Assembly (NCBI RefSeq): GCF_947179165.1
Contig: NC_077239.1
Coordinates: 17,845,001 to 17,909,000 of the forward strand
Length of the DNA: 64,000 nucleotides
From: Solanum dulcamara
Lineage: Eukaryota > Streptophyta > Magnoliopsida > Solanales > Solanaceae
Direction of reading: 5' to 3'
Shown: positions 10,961-22,822 of the stretch, piece after piece
Layout: each line of letters opens with the position of its first letter
How positions within the stretch are numbered: the first letter of the stretch is position 1
Made by a program: the position numbers and the translations under genes
Notes under the pieces: model-generated
What the model was told of the DNA's origin: nothing
Databases searched by the model: none
Seen by the model: the letters and a program-made list of their open reading frames with translations, nothing else

Positions 10961-12780
10961 ATAAAATAATGTAATGCAAAGATCAAAGATACCTGCGTCC
11001 TAATCATAGTCAATAAGAGTTGTAAACTTCAGATGAATATATCAGCAATTTGATTTTCAGTTTTACAGAACTGCATAACAATGTTTCCCTTTTCAACATT
11101 GTCTCTTAGAAAATGATATTTGACATCAATATGTTTGGTTCTTTTTTTCTGCACTGGATTCTTTGCCATGTTTAATGCACTAGTATTGTCTCATATAAGA
11201 GGAATTATGTGAGTGACAACTCTAAAATCTTTTAGTTGCTGCTTAATCCACAATAATTGTGCACAGCATGATGCTGCTACCACATATTCAGCTTCATCTA
11301 TTGAGAGAGCAACATAATTTTGTTTCTTATTACCCAAGAGATAAGAGATGAAACCAATAAGTGAGCAATTCCTATGGTACTCTTCCTTTCAACCTAGTAC
11401 CCTGCATAATCTACATCTGCATATCCAACCAAGTCAAAAGAATTACTTAATGGATAGAATAGGACCAGGTCCCCTATTTTTTTCAGATATCTCAGAATGT
11501 TTTTGGCAGCTTTCAAGTGTGATTCCATTGGACAAGCTTGAAATCTTCCAAACATACCAATGCTAGCAGTTAGATACAACAGTGATCCAATGATGCCTCT
11601 ATATATTGTTTCATTCATTGCAGGATCAGACCTATCTGTATCCAACTTGAATTTATCCCCATGGGAGTATCAATGGACTTTGCATCCATCATATAAAAAT
11701 TCTTAACCAACTCCTTGATATACTTCTCTTGACATATAGAAGGCCATTTGGTGTCTGCTTGATTTTCAACCCCAAAAAGAAAATCAATTCTCCCATTATG
11801 CTCATTTCAAACTCATTTCCCATCAAGTCAACAAGCTCTTCACCAAAGGATTCAGAAGTTGTCAAAAGATTATGTTATCAACATATACTTGAATAATGAA
11901 CAACTCTTAGAAAAAAGTGTTGTCAATCCTCTTTCGTTTGAACCCATTCACCAAAAGAAACTTAGACAATCTTTCATACCAAGACCTAGGAGCCTATTTC
12001 GTCCATGCAAAGCTTTTTCCAATTTGAGAATATGATTTGGATGATCAATATCCTCAAATATAGGGGCTTATCTCACATAAATTTCTTCCTTCAGATATCC
12101 ATTAAGAAATGTACTCTTGACATCCATTTGAAATAAATTAAATTCCATAAAGATAGCAAATGCAGTGAGAATTCTGATAGCTTCCATCATTGCCACAGGG
12201 GTTAAGGTCTTATCATAATCTATGCCCTCCTTTTGATTGTACCCCTACATAACCAATCTTGACTTATTTCTTGTAATGACACCATGCTCATCCAATTTGT
12301 TCCAAAAAAACCTACCTAGTCCTATTTATAGTTCTGTCAGATGTCCTAGGGACCAGGTGTCATACTTTACTCTACTCAAACTGATGCAACTCTTCTTGCA
12401 TAGAATTTACCCAATCAAAATCTTTCAAGGCTTCCTTGATGTTTTTGGGCTCAATACTCAAAATGAAAGCTGAAAATGCCAGTAGATTTCTAGTCTTGCA
12501 TCTAGTTTGCATTCTAAAATTCAAAGGAGAAATTAGATTATCAAGTGGATGAGAAGTCTTATGTTTCCACCCTTATCTAGATGTCAAGGGTTGAGGGATT
12601 TTTTCTACTTCTTCATCCTCATTTTCTGAGTTTTCATCTTCAGGTTGAGCAATGTCTTCTGGTGGAGAGTGTTCAAACAGATTGGGTCTATCTCTAGGTT
12701 CAGCATCTTCATTTACTTCTTCTATTGGTTGTGGGTCAGCCACATCTGGACTTTGATGCACATCATTTTGAGTTGTTTTA
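10961..12780 (-). pseudogene. Copia reverse transcriptase and RNase H remnant
   Basis: Minus-strand translation gives an acidic linker (12761-12573), then EPKNIKEALKDFDWVNSMQEE (about 12450-12390) and the RT core with VYVDNIIF near 11890, where the second catalytic Asp reads Asn. The RNase H part at 11645-11394 follows, with IYRGIIGSLLYLTASIGMF, HLKAAKNILRYLKK and GYADVDYAGY. These are standard copia pol blocks in the correct order after integrase. Many stops are present. Confidence 0.8.
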
Positions 12781-14160
12781 TTCAGACTATCTCTCTAAAT
12801 TTGCAGTAACTTTTCCAGTTCATTATCGTCTCATTTCTTCAAATCCTTAATGTCACCATTTTCATAAACAATTACATGAACACTTTCTTCAATAAATAGA
12901 GTCCTCTTATTGTAGACTCTGTAAGATTTACTTTTGGTAAAGTATCACACAAAAACTCCTTCACCACTTCTGGGATCTATCTTTCCAAAATCATCTTTTT
13001 AATTGTTTAACACAAATAATTTGCATCCAAAGGCTCTTAGATAGCTCAGTTTAGGCTTCCTAATTTTGAGAAGCTCATAGGGAGTTTTGTTTAGAATTGA
13101 CCTTGTCAAGCATCTGTTTGTCATATAAAAAGTTGTTTTAATAGCTTTAGCCCAGAAATTCTTTAGAAGATTTGAATCAATGAGCATACTTCTAGCAATA
13201 TCCACCACAAATCTATTATTCTTTTCTATAACACCATTTTTCTGAGGTATCCTTGGTGCTGAGAAATTATGATGTATCCCATTTTTATCTCAAAAGCTAT
13301 CAAGTTTGGCATTGTCAAACTATGTGCCATGATCAGACCTGATCCCCGCAATTTTACAGTTCAACATTGTCTGTATCATCTTGGCAAATATCATCAGTAC
13401 TTCGTATGTTTCATCGTTGAACCTCAAAAACATGGTCCAATTATATCGAGAGTAATCGTCCACAATCAGTAGAATATATCTCTTTCCACCTCTACTTTGA
13501 ATTTTCACAAGACCACACAAGTCCATATGAATCAGCTCAAGAGGTCTTGCTAAATTCACTTGCTTCTTTGACTTGAAGGAAGATCTTATTTTCTTTTCTT
13601 TGACACAATCATCACACACCTTTTCGTCAGAGAACTTCACTTTAGCCAATCCATGGACTAGGTCCTTGGATACAGGCTTGTTTAACATAGAGGAACTTAC
13701 ATGACCCAGTCCCCTGTGCCACAAGTCAGCATTCTCACTTTGAGCACTAAGACAAGTGAGATCATCTCCTTGAGGTATATCTAAATCAGAAACATACATG
13801 TTCTTAGATGTTCTAATAGTTAAAATCATTTTTTTTGAAGTCATATTTGGCACAATGCATATTTCTAACAAAAATTTAACTTCATTTCCTTTATCACATA
13901 TTTGAGAGACACTTAGAAACTATATTTCAAGTCATTCACATAATATACATTCTCAATGGAGTGTCTAAGAGATCTTCCAATTCTTCCTACTCCTAGAATG
14001 TATCCCTTCTTATTATTTCCAAATAAGACACCTCCACCTTGAAGTGCCTTGAGTGAGAGGATATTTACAATCTTTTCAGTCATGTGCTTTGATCATCCAC
14101 TATCCAACCAACACTGATTTTTACTTCATTCACTTCCCTGCAACATAGATTAGTTGTTAG
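12781..14160 (-). pseudogene. Copia protease, GAG-pre-integrase and integrase remnant
   Basis: A protease-like WLDSG followed by a stop and SKHM occurs near 14130-14100. The longest open piece, 13871-13320 (183 codons), has the GAG-pre-integrase block DLWHRGLGHVSSSMLNK, a Cys pair CDDC, and integrase core text ELIHMDLCGLVKIQSRGGKR and LLIVDDYSRYNW, ending at SDHGT. That supplies the first two catalytic acidic positions. A further piece at 13208-12999 (RSMLIDSNLLKNFWAKAI, then TPYELLKIRKPKLSYLRAFG) is the end of the core. A stop separates the two pieces. Confidence 0.85.
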
Positions 14161-16069
14161 ATTTGGGAACCCATTTCAATCTGAGTCCCCAATAATCAAA
14201 CAAAGGCATAATTAGAGAGTTTTTGGTCTAGTATAGTAATATAGCTTTTCTCATAATATGGTTGTGTCCAGAACTAGGACCAGGTCACTTGTTCTGTCTG
14301 GCTTTCTATTTAACATAGTTTAAGAAATTTTCTTGAGATCTTTTTCAAGATGGACGGTTCTCCTTAAGATGACCATTCCTCCCACAATGAAGATATAAGA
14401 AGTTATCATACACTGATACATACTTGCTATGAGGATTATAAGGACTCTTGTTTTACCATTGTAACCCTAACTTGTCAGATTTTTAAGAATTTTTGAGGAG
14501 GTAGTCCATTTTAGAGATTTGCTTAACTCTTTTTTTGCCTTGGCTAGGTCCTTTTCTAGTTGTTCATTTCTTTAAAGTGGCATAGCCAGTTCCATTTCAG
14601 TTTTAATTAACTTACCTTCAAGCTCTAGTTGTAAGCTGCTAGCTTCACCTTTGCCATTAGTATAACTTTTGTTCAACTTCTTAAGCTCAAGGTTAAGTTC
14701 TACATTATCATCTACTAAAACAATAATTTGTTCTTCCAAGTCAGATATTTGAGCAACCAAAGTAAGTTTTTCATCTTGAAAGATATCTAAGTTGTTATTC
14801 ATCAAATCATTTTCATTGGTTAGCTCAGTATTAGAGTCCATCAGAACAACTACTAGACTTCTCAACCTCTTAACAGAATAAACATGTCAGTTCTATTTAA
14901 GGTGAAAAAGAGTTACCTCTACTTCAACTTCTTTTTCAACTCCCTCATCATCAACTTTTTTCATAAAAGCAAATATTAAATCGAACATTTCTACATCATT
15001 CTTTACTGTGAGCATGGAAGCATCTTCAGGGTATAAAGACTCCTTAAAATCTCTTGAGGTGTTTTTCCAAATAGAAAGAGCCTTCTTAACCATGTAGTCT
15101 ACAACAGCCTTTCTTCCCTTTTTGTCAAGAACCTAGTCCCTTGTTTTCTCTCCTCTAGCTTTGACATAGTCTTCGTATTCCATCTTTTATATAAGGCATT
15201 CTCTGATGAAATGACCTAGTTTGCCATACTTGTGACACAGATTTATGGCATTAGCATGTCAACTATTGTTACCCTTTTTTGCCAATCCTCCATGTTTTCT
15301 CACAAACTTCTGAAATTCCTTTGTCAAATAGGCCATATCTTCATCTTCTACATAAACTTCACTTGGAGTCACTTTTAGAGAAAGTGACTTCTCCTTCTCT
15401 ATTTCTTTTTTTGAAGAATCGTGATTTCTATTCATCTCATGAGCCTGAAGATTTCCAATAAGGGAATTCATGGTCAGAGTCTTCAGGTCCTTAGCTTCAA
15501 TGATAGAATCAACCTTGCTTGCCCAAGACTTGGGCAAAACCCTTATAATTTTCCTAATTTGCTTGCTAATGTTGATAGGTTCACCCATTGCTCTGAGTTC
15601 GTTTATTAATAGATGAAAACCTCACATGTGATGGATTGATTCACCCTCCTTCATGGTGATGCTTTCATATTGAGATATGAGCATGTCCATATTTGATTCC
15701 TTCACTTGCTTTTTTCCTTCATGAGCAGTTTGTAGACAGTTCCAGATTTCCTTGGCTGATTCAAATGCATATATTATTTTATATTCTTTAGCTCCTATAC
15801 CACACATAAGCAGCTTCTTATCTTCTCAATCTTCTTCCTATCAGCTTCAGTGTACTATTGTCTGGTCTTTGGAAAAATCATTGTGATATCTCTATCTTTT
15901 ACTTTAGTAGTAGGAACAAACAGACCATCCAGTACCACATCCCATAGTTCACTTTTTCAACCATTAGGCAATCATGCATTCACGTCTTCCACCTACTATA
16001 GAACTTTTCATTAAATTGAGGTGGCCTAGTTGATAATTGTTCTTCCTCCATATTCAGTGGAGCAACCAT
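14161..16069 (-). pseudogene. Copia gag remnant with zinc knuckle and long coiled coil
   Basis: The minus-strand frame starts MVAPLNMEEEQLSTRPPQFN at 16069, typical of copia gag in Solanaceae. It continues through YESITMKEGESIHHM (15622), then INISKQIRKIIRVLPKSWASK and a CHKYGKLGHF.REC knuckle near 15240-15190, in which the second Cys reads Tyr. The region 14865-14572 is a Leu/Glu/Asp/Asn-rich coiled coil (TELTNENDLMNNNLDIFQDE). Total length would be about 600 residues, longer than gag of most copia lineages and closer to Sireviruses. The coding is split into at least four frames. Confidence 0.75.
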
Positions 16070-16110
16070 TTTTGTAGAGGATTCTCTCTTAGTGTTAGCC
16101 AAAATAGAGA

Positions 16111-16130
16111 GCCCAGGCTCTGACACCAAT
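16111..16130 (-). other. Primer-binding site of the copia element (initiator tRNA-Met type)
   Basis: On the minus strand, TGGTGTCAGAGCC lies two bases inside the LTR end at 16131. It matches the common plant PBS TGGTATCAGAGC complementary to the initiator-Met tRNA 3' end, with one mismatch. This fixes both the element strand and the LTR boundary. Confidence 0.85.
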
Positions 16131-16926
16131 TGAAAGAATATACACGTCCACTAAATGTTAGAGACCAGGTCCTTTGTCAGAATAATAATAAGGAAAAATA
16201 AAGAAAAGAAAAGAAAAGAAAATACACAATTTTATGTGGAAAAGTCATTTTCTAAGGTTGAAAAGTCATGATCTGTCTCACAAGATTTTACCTTAAACTT
16301 CACTAATCAAAGAGCCAATATTTAGATTACAAACTAATGTAATCTAGGAATTGCACTCACAATCCCTTACCCCTAGCTGCAACAACTCTGTTACAATCAA
16401 ATTTAGAGCAATAAGTCTATTACCCACTAAATCAACAAATCTTAGCTGACTTAGATTTCAAGATGTCTTCATAACTAACTCTAGCTATTTAGACCAGATT
16501 TAACAACTAAGAACTGATCTAAATCCTTTATAGAATAGGAATAGATCTCACAGATTGAGATCAATAAATCAAGACTCTAAAACCAAATAAAGGAATGACA
16601 ACTTTATCTGGTCCTCCTATTCTTCGAGATTCAATTTACGGAGAGTAAAATCTTTATTATATTTCTTCACTCTGATGCAAAATCCAAGGAAAATGGTTGT
16701 AGAAAATGTATATAAAAAAATATACATAGTGCTGGAAGCATTCTATTGGGCAGGCAACTGTCCTTCTGTAAAAGGACTTATTCGCGCACACACCCGACCT
16801 ACAGACTTGGCAGAGTCTTTTTGTACGACTGTCTGCTTTCATTTTTAGTACTTCTGATTTCTCACAAGGGATCATGTCCCTAACATATTCCGTTGGTTTA
16901 TTAAATTATCAAAACATACATTATCA
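16131..16926 (-). mobile_element. 5' LTR of the copia element (796 bp)
   Basis: In plus coordinates it runs from TGAAAGAATA (16131) to CATTATCA (16926), so it is bounded by TG...CA on the minus strand too. It abuts the PBS. Bases 16320-16926 align with the truncated 3' LTR at 5238-5843. An AAAGAAAAG repeat lies at 16199-16222. The outer edge marks where the element inserted beside the ASHH1-like gene. No target duplication can be checked because the other end is lost. Confidence 0.85.
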
Positions 16927-17040
16927 TATACAATAAGATATTTCTTTGGTTTTATACGTTCACATGAAGAAAGAGCTAGAACTGAGGCTTTTGTGCGAAA
17001 ACTGCCTTTTAAAACTCTCTTTACATTATTGGACTGCATA

Positions 17041-17621
17041 GTCCATCATTGAATACTGTGGAGAGGTGATATCATCTGAAGCTACAAAGAAATAGTCTCA
17101 CGCTTATGAAGCTCATGGTAAGTTATCCACATTTGAGATGGTTGTCAATAGTACATCTACAGAATTACTACTATAATTTCATATGATTTACACAGAGCTC
17201 AAGGACACGTACATAATTTATCTAGATGCTAAAGAGCTCAAGGACATGTACATAATTTCTCCAGATGCAAAATATTTCATTAACTCTACTCGAAAGGGAA
17301 AGTTTGCAAGATTCATAAATCATTCTTAGTAACTACTAAATTGGCGGTTGTCAAATTGATGAAAAGTAAAATAAGATACAGATCATGATAGAACTGATAC
17401 TGTGTGTTCTTGAATTTTCCAGTCGACCAAATTATGAAACAAGGAAATGGATAGTGTTAGGGGAAACAAGGGTAGGAATATTTGCAATGCAAGATATATC
17501 TGTTAGAATGGAGCTGACAATTAAATATTCTTTTGAGTGGTACGGGGATGCAACTGTTCGTTGTCTGTGTGGAGCTGCTAACTGTTCTATATTTCTGAGT
17601 GCCAAGTCTCAACGATTCTAG
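17041..17621 (+). pseudogene. ASHH1: ASHH1-like histone-lysine methyltransferase, SET-domain exons (pseudogene)
   Basis: Three exon-like blocks encode a SET domain. Block 1, to 17117, reads IIEYCGEVISSEATKK, a TAG stop, then SHAYEAH, and is followed by the donor GTAAGT. Block 2 (17196-17328, after a CAG acceptor) reads LKD.YII...DAKYFIN, then KFARFINHS. Block 3 (17421-17621, after TTTTCCAG) reads NYETRKW.VLGETRVGIFA, then FEWYGDATVRCLCGAANC, and ends in TAG at the donor. Such enzymes methylate histone H3 in the nucleus. The FEWYG and CLCGA text is that of the plant ASHH1 class. Lesions are the in-frame stop, loss of the NHSC Cys at the block 2/3 junction, a 39-bp duplication in block 2, and the terminal stop. 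The 5' exons are absent; the copia LTR ends at 16926. Confidence 0.85.
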
Positions 17622-19759
17622 GTAACCTAAGTCTCTTAAGTATTGTTATATAACTGGAATACCCTTTGTTGATTTCGCTTCTTGTTGGTATTGATAAGCC
17701 TCATTGTTGAAGTGCTGTAAATTATCTTGGCTCAAGAGAAAGGGGCGGAGAGACGTGGATGAACGTCATTTGTAAAAAAATTACACTGTATATATAAAGT
17801 CAAATTCTGATTTTATTAGTATATCAATTAAAATGAACCCCCTTGGCATCAATGAGAGGCTTAGTTCAGTGGTTAGCAGGGTTCAAAGTTGCTTGAAGCT
17901 CGGTGGTTTGAATCCCAAACAGTACATATTTTCTTCTTTTTTTTTTCTCACTTTGAAAAGTTTCTAAGATGGGCCAGTTATTGGGCTCAAATCCCAACCC
18001 AATAAAAATAGCCTCATTGTTTTGGTAATTAATTTGGAGCTTTATTGTTTTTCCTTTTTTAGTATTTTTCTTTTCTATGCTTTTCTCTTTATTAATTTTT
18101 CTTTGTTAAAATTTATTAGGCACATTTTTTTTTATTTTTGTTTTTTATTCCTCTTATCTCTATTGTTCATTTTATTTTTAGGTAATTTTTTTTCATGTAC
18201 TGACTTGAATTGTTTTTTCAAAACAACGATGAATTGTTAATAAACTTGAAATAGATAGAGAAAATATTTTATATATGAAGTAGATTAAATTTAATTGAAT
18301 GAAGAAATTTAAAAATCATGAATATCCCTCTAATAATATCTATTTAATTAAATTTTATTTCTTTCACTTCAAAGTATTTTTTTCTCTTTTTTTTAAAAAA
18401 ATATTCTAGAGAAATGAAAACTAAACTAAATATACTTGATTTATTCATTATTTGTCTTTTTACAAATACTAACCTAGTAAATTGAACCAAATGAACTAAA
18501 AAATTCGGCGATTTTATTTATTTATCTTCTTAATATGCATTATAATATTAGTAACTCAATATTTATACATTTTTATTTTAAAGAATCTTGCGATTTTCAA
18601 AGTAACATATGATTGAATAAGCACTAATTTAAAATTTCAAAATAAAATAAAAAAGAGAGTAAAATAATGCAAAATAATAATAATAAAAAACACAAGAAGG
18701 CTCAGAGAATAGGATAAAAAAATAGGAAGAAATGCTAAATGCGGCATGATAATGCAAGTTAAAATTAGCAGGTTAAGGTTATTTTTTCCTTCTCCATCTG
18801 GCCCATTTTTCATCGTGTAATTTTCACGTGCTTACTTTTTTATACTTTGAACCCATAGTACAACCATGTCAGGAAAGATGGAAATGACAGGTAATACTCA
18901 ACTTTATTTAATTTGTTGTAGCTTGTACAAAACTTGCCTTCTACATATTGTTCTGGTTCTGTTAATAACTTGAAGTAGTCTTGCATTAATGCATTCTACA
19001 TATTGTTCTTGATCTCTCTCCGTTGCTTCTTGATTCTGTATTTAAAAGAGAAACATTAGTGATACCATTCGAATCTCAGTAAGATATATAAATGTGATTG
19101 GCAAAGGCTTAGTAAGAAATCTTGCATGTTCTGTTAGGTGTTTCATGTCCTTCCATAAGCAGAATTACGAGTAGAGTTGTTCTTGTCCTATTCTTGTTCC
19201 CACTTTATTTGTTTGTCAACAAAAGTCCAGCCCCTGGCTGAATCGATAGTAAGGCCAAATGATATTTTTAAACAAAATGAACACACCTTTCCATAAGCAT
19301 AAGTAGTCAGGTTCATACGACAGTACCATGTCCAAGAGCTTAGAAATGGGAAAGCTTAAATAATTTATCATAGTCATACTCCATTTCGTACCTAGTACCT
19401 AGCCTTTCATTTCCTCATAAGAAAGATGTATGGTGTGGAGAGACATGAAGTCGCGGGTTATTATCTTAGGGGAGGCAAACAATATTAGATAATTTCTTTC
19501 CATATGCAAGTCTTAGTTGACAGAGTTAGCCAATACAAGTAGGTGAGAGGTATAGGCAAACTGGCCGAACATCACTATCACTAAAACGAAGTAGAAACAT
19601 GGTAAAGAAAGGAAAATAAACTATTTTCAGAAATATTACATGTGATATAATTGTTAACAGTAATAAGAGAAAATTTTCAAGTAATGCTTTATAATTTTGA
19701 TGCAACAGATTTTACACATTTCCTTCTAATTCTTGGATATTTATTTCAGTCTGTCTTTC
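17622..19759 (+). other. AT-rich intron-like stretch between ASHH1-like exons
   Basis: The stretch opens with GTAACC after block 3 and separates it from the C-terminal exons. Apart from the SINE-like insertion at about 17740-17995 it is T-rich and A-rich sequence without a credible coding frame. The plus-strand frame at 18022-18240 is low-complexity Phe/Leu from T-runs. I see no other element. Confidence 0.6.
17740..17995 (+). mobile_element. tRNA-derived SINE-like insertion
   Basis: A tRNA-type internal promoter is visible: an A-box-like TAGTTCAGTGG at 17862-17872 and a B-box-like GGTTTGAATCC at 17905-17915, with spacing normal for a tRNA-derived Pol III promoter. A long T run follows at about 17935-17950, as in plant SINEs with T-rich tails. 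The left limit is uncertain, since the GGGGCGGAG... part at 17740-17845 may belong to a second element. I see no clear target duplication. Confidence 0.5.
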
Positions 19760-20292
19760 TCACTACGATATAAGCTGGAACCAAGTAATAGGTCACGTAA
19801 GAATTATAATATTATTGGATCAAGTTCAACAAGGAAGAAGAAGTATCTGCGCATACCCAAGCGGAAGAAGTCTCGTCGCATTCCTAAACGGATGGTCAGA
19901 TCTTCCGGCTGTAAGCAAGTCATCAAAGGAAGCACGAGAAGAAGTTGCCAGAGGTATGATCACCTTTTCTTTGTAACACGTCATGGAGTAGGCAACTTTA
20001 TACACTTTTTCTTTCATATTTTGCCACGGGATTGGCAAAGAGGCTAAGTGATGAAATACTAACTCATTTTGTGGAAGGAAAACCTAATTGTAATTTATCT
20101 CAACATTTTACCAATGTTTCGCAGGGAGTAAAAAGTGAAGTCACTTCGAAGCTCAACTCTGTATATGAAGATATTCGCCCTACCATTAAAGAGCATAGGT
20201 GGGACAATCAGAATAGTGTGTTCACCAGAGTAGTTGAGAAGTGGATTGAAGCAAACTTCTCTAAATATAATGCATATTGTATTTTAGTATAA
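19760..20292 (+). pseudogene. ASHH1: ASHH1-like C-terminal exons (pseudogene)
   Basis: A first block ends at 19953 with LPAVSKSSKEAREEVAR in one frame, before a GTATGATC donor. A second block starts at 20125 after TTTCGCAG and reads GVKSEVTSKLNSVYEDIRPT, then IKEHRWDNQNSVFTRVVEKW and IEANFS, then degrades to a stop at 20290-20292. The pattern YxxIRPxIxEHxxDxQxSV...EKWIEA is the conserved tail of ASHH1 proteins, downstream of SET, and lies in the right order and orientation for the exons at 17041-17621. The phases of the two blocks do not join cleanly, so either a frameshift is present or my borders are off. The Lys/Arg-rich text at 19800-19900 is in another frame. Confidence 0.7.
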
Positions 20293-20820
20293 CTTGAAAT
20301 AATGTTCTTATAATAAATACTCATCCTACTACTACTATAATAATAAGGCTAGTTTTCTACGCTACATTCTCAAGAAAGTTTTGATTGACTATATTAATTT
20401 TCATTATCCATGTCAATCACTCCATTTAATCAATATGTGTATTGTTCTAGATTATGCACATATATAACAGGAGATTGTAATCCAAGGAAACAAAATAATT
20501 CAATGATATAATAGTACCAAACAAAGTAGGATCATAGAGTACATGGTCCAAACATATCACCCTCCTTGGCCTCATGCTCAACAAATAAGCAAATTACAAC
20601 ACGGTTTAACTTTTTGGACATACACCGTCTACTTTTTGACACTTTTTGACATTTTGACAAAATAGGTAAATATAACAATAGTTAGGTAAATTTTTTACTT
20701 TTTATTTATTTATTAAAAGTCAGTGGATAGGAATTCAAATTCATATGTACAAAATATAAAGGTACACTCTATAATATGAGTTAATTTGATTTAAGGTTTT
20801 GGCTTTAGCTTAGGGATAAC
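20293..20820. other. Intergenic sequence between the ASHH1-like pseudogene and a gypsy LTR
   Basis: AT-rich sequence with short direct repeats of TTTTTGACAC (20630-20660) and no reading frame or structured element I can support. It is probably the 3' flank of the pseudogene, cut by the LTR at 20821. Confidence 0.5.
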
Positions 20821-22603
20821 TGTAACGATCTGTCCCCGTCGTTATGGATAGGCTAATGGGGAAGGATTTTGGGCCAAAATTCTGGGTAGTAACTTCAGAA
20901 AAGCTTAGCCTAGGTCAGACTAAGACTATTTCTGAGTCAGGTGAGGTCTAAGGTGACCTTGTGAATGGTTGGGGATATAATATCTAATTTGATTAGGTAA
21001 GCTGATAGTCAAGATGATATGGAGTATTTACGGATTTTCGGATTCACATTTGGACGAGTAAAACTCCTAAAATTGAACTTGGTGTGAGGAGTATAATTTA
21101 ATAAGTCTTGGAAGGGGGTGTGTTGTGAAATGGGGGCTTGGAGCACAAATTCCAAGCTCACTGTTTCCGCATATCCCGCCAAAGCGGGATTATTCCTGCC
21201 ATAGTAGGGTCGTCAGAGCAGGATGGTTCCCGCCAGAACGGGACAGTCGCGACTTAAGTTGGAAAAATCTCAGAAATGGTCTATTTTCTTCAATTTTCCA
21301 AGAATTTCCATGCTTAAGTTAAGGATTTTACTCCCTAAATTCATCCTTCGATTTCTAATGCTTATAAACTAGGATGGGTGATCATTGTGGGAGGGTTTAG
21401 ACCTGTGGGTAAGGGTGAAAGATATTCATAGGGTGGTATTAGGATCATGAGTTTAGCCTAGGATGAGAATTATGTTATTTTTCATACTATTTAGGTCATT
21501 TTGTTAATCCTTGATAAATATTTATTGTTTTAGACCAAGAACAAGTGAAACGAACCCGAAAAAGAAATGCTCTTGTATTTTAAGGTTGTTGAAGCCTGAA
21601 TTCGAGGTAGGTCATGGTTTTATATGTCGTACGTATTTCATATACTTGTTAAATTGCTTCATGATATGCATACGTGTATATGAATAGAGAAACATGCTAG
21701 ATTATATGTGAAATGATCACTTGCTAACCTATTGTGTGATAAACCTATTCTTGGTGATGTAATTGTTGAGTATAGAATGAAATTGTGATTTTGAATATAT
21801 GCTGGGATCAGGTGTCATATTTTGACACATAAATTAGATCGAATGTCACGTTTTGACATATTTTGGATTAGTGTCTCAGTCTGACACAAACCTTGGATCG
21901 GGTGTCATGTTCCAACATAAAGTAGAATGTTTGTAGGTCCCATGAAAGGATCCTTATGTGAAGTTATATCATGTTGAAATTATTGAACTATGATCTTGCT
22001 GAACATCGTTGTAGATGAGATTGGTCAACTTATTCTATATATATATATATATGCTTTTTATATTGAGTTTATGTATCTATGATCCGCTTACTGACTAACC
22101 GCGTGATCCTACCAGTACACAATTGCTTTTGTGTACTGATACTACTCTTCCACTGTCTTTTGTTGAGTACAGAGCATAGTCAAACCGATTGCAGAGAGAC
22201 CTCACCTAAATGAGTAGTGATCTTGTTCAAGTCAAAGGGTGAGTTATTTTGTCATGCTGTCATCGACTCTCTCATCTATTCTAGTCCTTCTTTCAGGACT
22301 TAGATGTTCAGACAATTGTTATTCTTAATGATTTCTTTTGGGAATTGCATTTCCATAACTAGACTTGTATAGTTAGAGTTTTAGTAAGACGACTTTCATT
22401 TCTTAGGATGTTTTCGCATTTTTAGTTTCTTGCTATAATATTATTCTGATATTATAGGAACTCAGTATTAATCTTAATTTATTCATTCTTTTGCAAATCT
22501 TTAACTATTATATCTCACAAGTGTGTTGGTGTGGGATACAAAAATGGTTATCCCACCGAAGGGTTAGTGTTGGTGCCAGTCACGGCTGATCAACGATGTG
22601 AAA
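20821..22603 (+). mobile_element. 5' LTR (1.78 kb) of the gypsy element
   Basis: It begins TGTAACGATCTGTCCCCG and ends just before the PBS, where the terminal CA has decayed to AA. It aligns with 30074-31868 over its whole length. It contains CCCGCC...GGCGGG-type inverted motifs near 21170-21245 and a tandem array of TGACAC-containing units at 21805-21925. The minor frames inside (for example 21125-21322) are not genes. Confidence 0.85.
21805..21925. repeat. Tandem array of about 35-bp units in the LTR
   Basis: Units follow the pattern GATCGGGTGTCA.GTT..GACA.A. Four degenerate copies are visible, and each brings TGTCA and TGACA half-sites close together. Corresponding arrays are at about 31079-31195 in the 3' LTR and, inverted, at 48050-48170 in the related LTR. 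Confidence 0.7.
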
Positions 22604-22607
22604 AAAA

Positions 22608-22617
22608 TGGTATCAGA
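22608..22617 (+). other. Primer-binding site of the gypsy element
   Basis: TGGTATCAGA lies four bases after the LTR end and matches the first ten bases of the plant initiator-Met tRNA-complementary PBS. The next two bases diverge. Confidence 0.8.
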
Positions 22618-22822
22618 TTTTTAGGTTTCTTGATCTAGTCGTACAAAAATGAGTCTCGTAGAGTCTTGCGGAATGATAAGAAGACGTCTGTATATTTTAC
22701 AAGAGGCTACAAGATTTTAGAAAAAGTTTTGATGTCTTGTTTCCTTCATGGTATAACTTGATTACAATTGGTATCTGGTGATCCAAATTAGTATCTAACC
22801 TCTTTCTCTCTCTTGTCCATAG

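Larger units (their letters stand above)
5238..16926 (-). mobile_element. Degenerate Ty1/copia element, Sirevirus-like layout with env-like ORF, minus strand
   Basis: The element has a 5' LTR (16131-16926), a PBS, gag, protease, integrase, RT, RNase H, an additional ORF after pol, and a 3' LTR (5238-5843) truncated at its far end. Integrase preceding RT is diagnostic of copia. A long gag with a C-terminal coiled-coil tract plus an extra ORF between pol and the 3' LTR matches what is known of Sireviruses (SIRE/Maximus); the lineage call is an inference. The two LTRs differ at roughly a tenth of positions by eye and all coding parts contain stops, so it is old. A 2.2 kb solo LTR is nested in the extra ORF. 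Confidence 0.8.

Noticed and set aside
18022..18240. 72-codon Phe/Leu-rich frame resembling a membrane protein
   Set aside because: Produced by T-rich intron sequence between ASHH1-like exons.
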